Positions 1 through 4,946 of a stretch of DNA of 7,713 nt are shown one piece after another; positions within the stretch are counted from its first letter, which is position 1; every line of letters begins with the position of its first letter. The position numbers were made by a program, and so were the translations under genes. A model generated the notes under the pieces. The model was given only the letters and a program-made list of their open reading frames with translations. It did not search any database and had not been told where the DNA came from. This DNA comes from Bacteriovorax stolpii (GTDB taxonomy: Bacteria > Bdellovibrionota > Bacteriovoracia > Bacteriovoracales > Bacteriovoracaceae): positions 1-7,713 of the forward strand of contig CAMDDI010000165.1 in assembly GCA_945890905.1 (NCBI GenBank). The letters run 5' to 3'.

Positions 1-384
1 ACCAAAGGTTGCACCTGGTAAGGCCACCATACTACATCTCTTAATATAAAAAGCTCTAGCGTTACATTCTTCCACAAGGGACTGTGCCATGGGAGTACTT
101 AAAACGTTTTGAAGACAATTTCTTTGACCACTACCAAAACCTTCTACAGGTCTTTGACTTCGAACAGTAAGATTTAAGTCTTGATTTACTTTACTCACAA
201 CAGTGCTCTCAAGAACATATCCTTGAGGAATTGGACACTGGCTTGTTGGAGCTGGGTATTGAGCAATCGTTCGGCCAGCACCATCTTCAACTTGGCTCAC
301 TTCAGCTACTTTTTTTGGTTGATGACTTGAACATGCCACTAACGACAATAATAAAAAACCAATTAAACTTGATGACTTTTTCAC
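1..384 (-). CDS. Unknown lipoprotein, N-terminal part (3' end beyond window)
   Basis: The first 128 residues of a protein of unknown function run off the left edge of the window. The start is GTG (bases 384-382), preceded at 6 nt by a strong ribosome binding site, AAAGGGGA (398-391). An in-frame TAA two codons upstream excludes a longer form. The N-terminus is a clear lipoprotein signal peptide: MKKSSS, a hydrophobic stretch at residues 7-17, and the lipobox LVAC with the lipidated Cys at 18 followed by Ser-Ser. The protein is therefore expected to be anchored to the outer or inner membrane and to face the periplasm or surface. The mature part has four further cysteines (residues 50, 89, 107, 117), which could form disulfides, and a Pro/Gln-rich linker after the lipid anchor. 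I recognise no domain. It points away from the DUF4360 genes, from which about 560 bp separate it. Existence is well supported; function is unknown. Confidence 0.85.
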   Translation of the reverse strand, partial: MKKSSSLIGFLLLSLVACSSHQPKKVAEVSQVEDGAGRTIAQYPAPTSQCPIPQGYVLESTVVSKVNQDLNLTVRSQRPVEGFGSGQRNCLQNVLSTPMAQSLVEECNARAFYIKRCSMVALPGATFG

Positions 385-460
385 TCTTTATCCCCTTTAT
401 TCCTATTTAAACTTAAGTCGACACTAATAATTTAGCATGAAGCTTTAAGAGATAGATCTA

Positions 461-485
461 AAGAAAAATGGGCGAAATTTGCCCA
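461..485 (-). terminator. Weak intrinsic terminator-like hairpin (minus strand)
   Basis: Read on the minus strand, a 5-bp GC-rich stem TGGGC/GCCCA with a 7-nt loop is followed directly by a T-rich run (TTTTTCTT). This is the layout of a Rho-independent terminator for leftward transcription. The stem is short. It sits upstream of the lipoprotein start at 384, so it could end a leftward transcript arriving from 553-759 or beyond. The plus strand has no T-run after the stem. Confidence 0.35.
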
Positions 486-731
486 ATTAGTAAACTATGG
501 GGAGCTGGATTTACTTTAAAGAAAGAAACCTAAAGTAACGTGACCAAAATGATCAGTTTTTAAGAAATTTTTTATAAGCCTCACCGCTAAAGTTAAATCT
601 TGATACTGATGTTGCGATAATTTCGGCTATCCATACTGGTATCAAATCGCACCTTGAGTGCTTCAAAAAACGTGACTCTCTGTGAATATTATTGTCACTT
701 AAAAGATAAGACTTATGTCGCTTTTCATTGG

Positions 732-761
732 AGAAAACGTGGAGGATGGCCTGCGTTTTTT
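732..761. terminator. Hairpin with A-tract and T-tract, possible terminator
   Basis: AAAACG (734-739) pairs with CGTTTT (754-759), extendable by an A-T and a G-T pair to 732-761. An inner AGG/CCT stem closes an ATGG loop, with an asymmetric internal loop between. The run of six T at 756-761 gives a terminator-like look on the plus strand, and the A-rich left arm gives a shorter T-run on the minus strand. No recognised gene ends here, so what it would terminate is unclear. Confidence 0.3.
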
Positions 762-946
762 ATAAAAATAATATCTAATTCTTGAAATTGAAATTTGTAG
801 GTAGTTTGGTACTGGTGTCTTTAGGGCCCCACTTAATTAACAAAAAATCACATTTTTACAATGGTCTTGCACCAAAAAAATCTTATTGGTAGATGTTGGT
901 TAACGAGGACAGGATGTCCGAAAAAAAACACCTAAGGAGAATTTTA

Positions 947-1552
947 ATGAAGAACATCTTGAAAATCGCCGCTCTCGTTTCTACTCTTTCAGCAACCCTC
1001 CCAGCATTCTCACAAGTGGGATTGCGTTTAGGTTACCCAAGCACTGGTGGTAACGGTTGTCCGTCAGGAACTGTATCGGCAACACTATCACCAGATGAAA
1101 AACAACTTTCAATTCTCTTTGATCAATTTGTTGCTGAAGCTGGCCCTTCTTCTGGAAAAACACTTGATCGTAAAAGCTGTAACGTTGCCATACCAATCAG
1201 CGTTCCAAATGGATATAGTGTATCTATTGTTGCAGTTGATTACCGTGGGTTTGTAGGTTTACCTAGTCGTCGAGCGAGTGCTCGCTTCACTGCTGAATAT
1301 TTCTTTGCCAACATGCAAGGCCCAAGAATGCAGAGAAGTTTCGTAGGTTCGCAAAATACTGACTACCTCATCCAAAATGATCTCATCGTTACTGCGCAAG
1401 TATGGTCTGCTTGCGGAGCTCAAACAAACTTACGAATCAATGCTTCAATCATGTTGCAAAATAGTGATGGCCTAGACGCGATCGCCACTGTGGATTCCGC
1501 AGATATCAGCACTGGTCTCTTATACAGACTCCAGTTCCGCTCTTGCCGATAG
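947..1552 (+). CDS. Secreted DUF4360-family protein (first of tandem pair)
   Basis: This encodes a 201-residue exported protein of the DUF4360 family, whose biochemical function is not known to me. ATG 947 is chosen because AAGGAG lies 7 nt upstream (934-939) and the product then opens with a classic Sec signal peptide: MKNILK, hydrophobic residues 5-20, likely cleavage after AFS at 22. The in-frame ATGs at 893 and 914 would put a charged extension before it. Family-like features are GCPSG around Cys38, SPDEKQLSILFDQF (48-61), RKSCN around Cys78, VDYRGF (97-102), WSACG (153-157), VDSAD (182-186) and a C-terminal FRSC with Cys200. Four cysteines (38, 78, 156, 200) suggest two disulfides in the periplasm or outside the cell. 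The length is normal for the family. A related gene follows 59 bp downstream, so the two may be co-transcribed. Family assignment is confident; the role is unknown. Confidence 0.92.
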   Translation: MKNILKIAALVSTLSATLPAFSQVGLRLGYPSTGGNGCPSGTVSATLSPDEKQLSILFDQFVAEAGPSSGKTLDRKSCNVAIPISVPNGYSVSIVAVDYRGFVGLPSRRASARFTAEYFFANMQGPRMQRSFVGSQNTDYLIQNDLIVTAQVWSACGAQTNLRINASIMLQNSDGLDAIATVDSADISTGLLYRLQFRSCR

Positions 1553-1561
1553 TAACTTTTA

Positions 1562-1594
1562 GGCCTCTCTCTTATGTATGAGGGGCCAAATTTT
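1562..1594 (+). terminator. Intercistronic hairpin, terminator or attenuator
   Basis: GGCCTCTC (1562-1569) pairs with GAGGGGCC (1580-1587) as an 8-bp stem containing one G-U pair, with a 10-nt loop, followed by AAATTTT. It starts 9 nt after the stop codon of the first DUF4360 gene. It ends just before the ribosome binding site of the second (AAAGGA, 1600-1605). It could partially terminate transcription or stabilise the upstream message, giving unequal expression of the pair. The T-run is short and offset by three A, so full termination is uncertain. Confidence 0.55.
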
Positions 1595-1611
1595 CTCTTA
1601 AAGGAAACCGT

Positions 1612-2334
1612 ATGAAATACCTACTTCTCGCCATCTTGTCTTTATCAGCGAGCTCAGCATTTGCTCTGGGTGTGGAGTCCGTATCCATCACTGGACCAGA
1701 TTGTGATTCAAGCAATACATCAGTTGTTTTCTCTCCAGATAATGCAACTTTTAGTATCCTCTATGGATCAATGGAGACAACTTCCCAGGGCGGGCCAAGA
1801 GATTATGATATGGGTAAGGCCATAGCTCCCCAGCGTAGATGTAAAATTACGATTGCTTATCGTCCAGCGGCCGGGAAACAAGTTGAACTTCAGCAAATCG
1901 ATTACCGTGGATTTGTCAGTGCTCCAACAGATAAATCATATGGCATCATCGAATCGAAGCATCGTTTTCTTGGTGGCAGTATTGCAATGGGAACAGGTCG
2001 CAGTCCGAGTGAGCATTTAAATTCAGGGGTTTTTATTATCAAGCAAGGCCCATACCAAGATGATTTTAGTTGGAGTGCTCGTTTCTCACCAACTTCTCAT
2101 TTTCCAAATCTAGGCATGCACATTTCAAACTGCACAGGTAAAGCTGACTTAGTTATTGATACAAACGTTCGCGGTCATTCATTTGATATCGAGCAAGATG
2201 TAAGTGTAGTTCTAGATAGTGCGGATGCCCGACTCGGTGGTCAAGCTGCAGTTTATAAAGTGGTTGAAAATAAATGTGACAAGATTAACCAGGCCAGAGA
2301 TCGCGTGTGCCGCAACCGAGTCTGCCCTAACTAG
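1612..2334 (+). CDS. Secreted diverged DUF4360-like protein (second of tandem pair)
   Basis: This is a 240-residue exported protein that looks like a diverged paralogue of the gene just upstream. The start ATG has AAAGGA 6 nt upstream, and the N-terminus is a Sec signal peptide with likely cleavage after AFA at residue 19. Shared landmarks occur in the same order as in the neighbour: an early Cys (31), SPDNATFSIL (41-50), RRCKI around Cys77, IDYRGFVS (96-103), Cys174, LDSAD (201-205) and Cys222. The four cysteines match those of the neighbour, so the same disulfide pattern is likely. Differences are a longer middle section (about 105-175), loss of the WSACG motif (the local counterpart is FSWSARF, 152-158), and a basic C-terminal tail after Cys222 with two extra cysteines (233, 238). 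Function is unknown; tandem duplication followed by divergence is my inference. Confidence 0.88.
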   Translation: MKYLLLAILSLSASSAFALGVESVSITGPDCDSSNTSVVFSPDNATFSILYGSMETTSQGGPRDYDMGKAIAPQRRCKITIAYRPAAGKQVELQQIDYRGFVSAPTDKSYGIIESKHRFLGGSIAMGTGRSPSEHLNSGVFIIKQGPYQDDFSWSARFSPTSHFPNLGMHISNCTGKADLVIDTNVRGHSFDIEQDVSVVLDSADARLGGQAAVYKVVENKCDKINQARDRVCRNRVCPN

Positions 2335-2555
2335 ATTTAACTTTAGAAGTTATGTTTTTAGGAAAATTTCTCGCCGATGCTCGAAAATGAGGATGGCCAC
2401 TTTTCAAGAATGCCCTCGATTGTTTTCGAATTGGAGTAGGCCTTTTAAGTTTGTTCTATTTTTTAGGCTCATCATCGAGCTGCAAAATATTTATTGCTAC
2501 CCTTGGCACCATGACTCAAGTGATCTTCGCTTTCGGACTTCTTTAAAGACTCTTC

Positions 2556-2589
2556 GGTGAAGTGAGCTCCTCTGGAGCAACATTTCACC
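2556..2589. repeat. Strong near-perfect inverted repeat (hairpin)
   Basis: GGTGAAGTG (2556-2564) pairs with CATTTCACC (2581-2589), nine pairs with one G-U. After a 1x2 internal loop, GCTCC (2566-2570) pairs with GGAGC (2574-2578) around a TCT loop. This is the most stable structure in the intergenic DNA of the window apart from the terminator at 4793. There is no T-run on either side, so it is not a typical intrinsic terminator. It lies about 90 bp before the receptor start. It could be an operator-like DNA site, an RNA element in the leader if transcription starts upstream of it, or a processing site. Confidence 0.6.
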
Positions 2590-2609
2590 TCGGCATTTAT
2601 CTTCAATAG

Positions 2610-2638
2610 TAGACAAAATCTAAGAAAGCCTGTTTTAT
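2610..2638 (+). promoter_or_regulatory. Candidate sigma70 promoter of the TonB receptor gene
   Basis: TAGACA (2610-2615, five of six to TTGACA) is followed after 17 bp by TTTTAT (2633-2638, four of six to TATAAT), with a TG just before the -10. It would start transcription near 2645 and give a leader of roughly 35 nt. The strong hairpin at 2556-2589 would then lie upstream of the promoter. The call rests on hexamer matching alone in AT-rich DNA. Confidence 0.3.
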
Positions 2639-2679
2639 ATACCAAACAAAAAATCGCCCCAACGAAAAGGCATGACACA

Positions 2680-4743
2680 ATGAGCAAGCTGGCTTTATTT
2701 ATCCTCCTCTTACCACTTATGGCCATAGGGCAAGAAACTCTAGAAGCTATCCAGGTTATGGATGAAAGACCAGATTCGTTCTCAGGCTTTTGGGAAGAAA
2801 ACAAAGAGAATAAGATCTTCTCTGGTAAAAAAAATACCGTCACTTCTCTGAAAGAAATCCCACAACTCCAAACCAATAACTATCGTCAGGCGACATCTCA
2901 GACTCCTGGACTGCTAATTTCAGAAGTCCCGAACGAGTCCCTTGCCGCTATCACCTACCGCGGGCTCGGGAACCCACACGAATCCTTTAACGTCTTACTC
3001 CTGCAAGACGGAATCCCTGTGCCTGCCGATATGTACGCCTATCCTGCACACTACTATTCACCAGCACTTCCGATGATGAATCAAGTCCAATTCATTCGAG
3101 GCGGAGCCTCACTTTTATACGGGCCTCAACCCGGTGGTGTGCTTAACTACCTATCGACTCCCTTATATAAAGGCCAAAAGAGCTCTCACAAAGTCGGTCT
3201 CACAGCAGGATCATACGAACTCCTTTCAACTAATAATGCTCTCTATGGTTCAAAAGGAAATAATTCTTACGCCATCGAATACTTCCGTCGTCAGGGACAA
3301 GGTCCCCAAAGAGTGAACTCCGATTTCACAGCTGACTACTTACAAATTAGAAACCACCACTTCGCTGGAAAAAATAAGTATAAGCTCTCTTTCAATGGTT
3401 ACGATTCTGACCACGGAGAATCTGGCGGCTTCGCTAAATCCGCTGGAACGAATACAAATGTATTTGGTGATGATCAGAGCAAAGCGAGTAAGCTCCATGA
3501 CCGCTTAAAAGTTTCCCGAGCTCAGGTTGCTCTCGGTGTAGAATCAAAACTCGACGATACTTCAGAAATTCAAATAAACTTCTGGGCCACAGCTTACCGC
3601 CGCTACTCAAAGCGCCAAGGCGGCTCCGGATTTGGAACCTTTGCCACTGGAACAAACAATACCATAGTGAACCAGACTTACTACGGTTACAATGCTGAGG
3701 CTCGCTACTTAAAAAACTACAAAATCGGTAGTAGTGATAATACCTTCACTGCCGGAATCCTAAACTACAATATCCTCTCTCCTTTCACTCAAGAAACAGG
3801 AGCAAAGTCCGACTCCAACAGCGGAGCTCTCACTAGAAGACTAGAGCGTGAGACTCACACCAATTCCATCTTCGTCGAGAACAGATTTTCCTTCGGAAAC
3901 TTCATGGTGACTCCCGGTGTGCGACTTGAAAGCATTCAGCAGAAAATCGATGAAAGAAAAAATGTAACGACCACGGTAAAACGCCAGGAAAATGATACGG
4001 AAAACGTTCCCCTCTTGGGCCTTGGAGTTGCCTACCACGTAAACGACGAATCCCAAATCTATGCCAACTTCTCAGAGGCCTATAAGCCCGTGACCTGGAA
4101 CGAATCAGTTCCTACAGGTGACAACATCACCACCATCTCTGAAGACATTGATGCCTCAAAAACTATCAACTATGAACTTGGTTACCGCGGTCAAACGGAC
4201 AAGCTTAATTGGGACGCTTCTGCCTTCTTCATCCGTTATGAAAATGCCTTTGGCCAAGTCGGAACAAACTTCGAAAATACCGGAGCTGGCGAACACAAAG
4301 GCTTTGATCTTGCCACTGAAACAAAACTCTCTGAATTCTTCACTACCTTAAAACCAATGGGAAACTTCAACTTCTACGCTAACCTCGCTTACCTAGAAGC
4401 TCGCTTCACTCGCGGTTCTCTCGAAGACAAAACTCCGCAATACGCTCCCAAGACCATCACTCGCGCAGGGATCATTCATTCGCAAGAAGATAAGTACAAA
4501 GTAGCATTGATGGGTGTGATGGTTGACCGTCACTTTGGAGATGATGGAAACACAAGAAACTTCAAAATTCCTTCTTACGCAGTTTGGGATCTAACCGGAG
4601 ACTATAACTTGGATAAAAGATGGATCATATCAGCAGGGATTAATAACTTGTTTGATAAGCAATATTATTCAAGGGTAAGAGCGGATGGGATTAACTGGGC
4701 GCTCGGTCGAAATTACTACGCTGGGGCGACTTACAAATTTTAA
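2680..4743 (+). CDS. TonB-dependent outer-membrane receptor, FecA-like
   Basis: This is a complete 687-residue TonB-dependent receptor: a 22-stranded outer-membrane barrel with an N-terminal plug that imports a bound substrate using TonB-ExbBD energy. The start ATG has AAAAGG 9 nt upstream. A signal peptide (cleavage near AIG, residue 17) is followed at once by a TonB-box-like ETLEAIQV (19-26). The plug domain covers about 50-160 and carries YRGLG (93-97), LLLQDGIPV (106-114), FIRGGASLLYG (138-148) and GPQPGGVLNY (148-157), the signature seen in FecA-type ferric-chelate receptors. The barrel ends with NLFDKQYYSRV and a terminal YYAGATYKF whose last residue is Phe, as usual for outer-membrane insertion. 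No extra N-terminal signalling (STN) domain is present, so surface signalling through a sigma/anti-sigma pair is not expected. The gene stands alone, closed by a strong terminator. No transporter partner or Fur box is adjacent, so a ferric siderophore or citrate substrate is only a family-based guess. Confidence 0.97.
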   Translation: MSKLALFILLLPLMAIGQETLEAIQVMDERPDSFSGFWEENKENKIFSGKKNTVTSLKEIPQLQTNNYRQATSQTPGLLISEVPNESLAAITYRGLGNPHESFNVLLLQDGIPVPADMYAYPAHYYSPALPMMNQVQFIRGGASLLYGPQPGGVLNYLSTPLYKGQKSSHKVGLTAGSYELLSTNNALYGSKGNNSYAIEYFRRQGQGPQRVNSDFTADYLQIRNHHFAGKNKYKLSFNGYDSDHGESGGFAKSAGTNTNVFGDDQSKASKLHDRLKVSRAQVALGVESKLDDTSEIQINFWATAYRRYSKRQGGSGFGTFATGTNNTIVNQTYYGYNAEARYLKNYKIGSSDNTFTAGILNYNILSPFTQETGAKSDSNSGALTRRLERETHTNSIFVENRFSFGNFMVTPGVRLESIQQKIDERKNVTTTVKRQENDTENVPLLGLGVAYHVNDESQIYANFSEAYKPVTWNESVPTGDNITTISEDIDASKTINYELGYRGQTDKLNWDASAFFIRYENAFGQVGTNFENTGAGEHKGFDLATETKLSEFFTTLKPMGNFNFYANLAYLEARFTRGSLEDKTPQYAPKTITRAGIIHSQEDKYKVALMGVMVDRHFGDDGNTRNFKIPSYAVWDLTGDYNLDKRWIISAGINNLFDKQYYSRVRADGINWALGRNYYAGATYKF

Positions 4744-4792
4744 TTAAGTTTAAAATGGTATTTAGAATGCAATAGACCTGAGCTAAGAATAA

Positions 4793-4817
4793 AAAAACGG
4801 CATTTTTTGCCGTTTTT
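4793..4817. terminator. Strong intrinsic terminator after the TonB receptor
   Basis: AAAAACGGCA (4793-4802) and TGCCGTTTTT (4808-4817) form a perfect 10-bp stem with a loop of five T. The T-run follows the GC core, 50 bp after the receptor stop codon. Because the left arm is A-rich, it could also work leftward, but no leftward gene ends here. It isolates the receptor from the lipoprotein gene downstream. Confidence 0.9.
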
Positions 4818-4875
4818 ACATAAAAATCGTCTTTTTCAAGATGCCTGACCTAGAAGAACATTCCTCTTCATAAAA

Positions 4876-4907
4876 TTGTAATTCCCATTGCAGAATTGCG
4901 AGATAAT
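4876..4907 (+). promoter_or_regulatory. Weak candidate promoter of the GLUG lipoprotein gene
   Basis: TTGTAA (4876-4881) and GATAAT (4902-4907) resemble -35 and -10 hexamers, but the 20-bp spacer is longer than ideal. A promoter is expected somewhere in 4818-4935, because the terminator upstream separates this gene from the receptor and its own ribosome binding site lies at 4933-4937. The exact hexamers are uncertain. The short inverted repeat GAAGA/TCTTC around 4855-4869 lies just upstream. Confidence 0.25.
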
Positions 4908-4946
4908 TAAGGCAGTTTCTATGTTGAATTCTAAGGACGGAATCTC

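Larger units (their letters stand above)
385..946. other. Long intergenic region with hairpins and a possible gene remnant
   Basis: This stretch separates the divergent lipoprotein and DUF4360 genes, and I find no credible intact gene in it. It holds two terminator-like hairpins (461-485 and 732-761, listed separately). It also holds a minus-strand frame open from 759 down to a TGA at 555-553: 68 codons, no ATG or GTG start and no recognisable motif, ending about 70 nt before the first hairpin. That arrangement (open frame, then hairpin with a T-run on the same strand) could be the tail of a decayed gene, but a frame of this length can also occur by chance. No convincing sigma70 promoter for either flanking gene stands out. 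The densest AT stretch, around 756-780, contains several -10-like hexamers without a good -35. Confidence 0.5.
2335..2679. other. Intergenic region before the TonB receptor
   Basis: This is a 345-bp gap without a credible gene. It begins with a weak AT-only hairpin just after the DUF4360 stop: TAACTT (2338-2343) pairs with AAGTTA (2347-2352), followed by TGTTTTT. This may be a poor terminator. An imperfect hairpin at 2383-2405 shares its GAGGATGGCC core and ATGG loop with the one at 732-761. A larger alternative fold pairs TCGAAAA (2381-2387) with TTTTCGA (2423-2429). The strong hairpin at 2556-2589 and a candidate promoter at 2610-2638 are listed separately. I looked for a Fur box (GATAAT-type repeats) and saw none. 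Confidence 0.5.

Noticed and set aside
893..946. Upstream ATG starts (893 and 914) for the first DUF4360 gene
   Set aside because: They would add a charged segment before a textbook signal peptide. ATG 947 has AAGGAG at ideal spacing.
2219..2560. Plus-strand open frame of 113 codons running out of the second DUF4360 gene
   Set aside because: It starts inside the real gene in another frame, has no ribosome binding site and its product shows no family-like features.
2540..2600. Cobalamin riboswitch upstream of a TonB receptor
   Set aside because: GGTGAA is present, but the order and spacing of the other conserved B12 elements (GCCACTG box, AGxCxGG...CCTGCC) are missing.
2472..2876. Minus-strand open frame of 134 codons with a hydrophobic stretch and a Cys-Cys pair, overlapping the receptor start
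   Set aside because: Its 5' half is antisense to the signal peptide and plug of the receptor. The purine-rich ribosome-site-like sequence is the complement of Leu/Pro codons, and shorter GTG or TTG starts would overlap the receptor start with no room for a promoter. Chance is more likely, although its 3' half lies in the gap.
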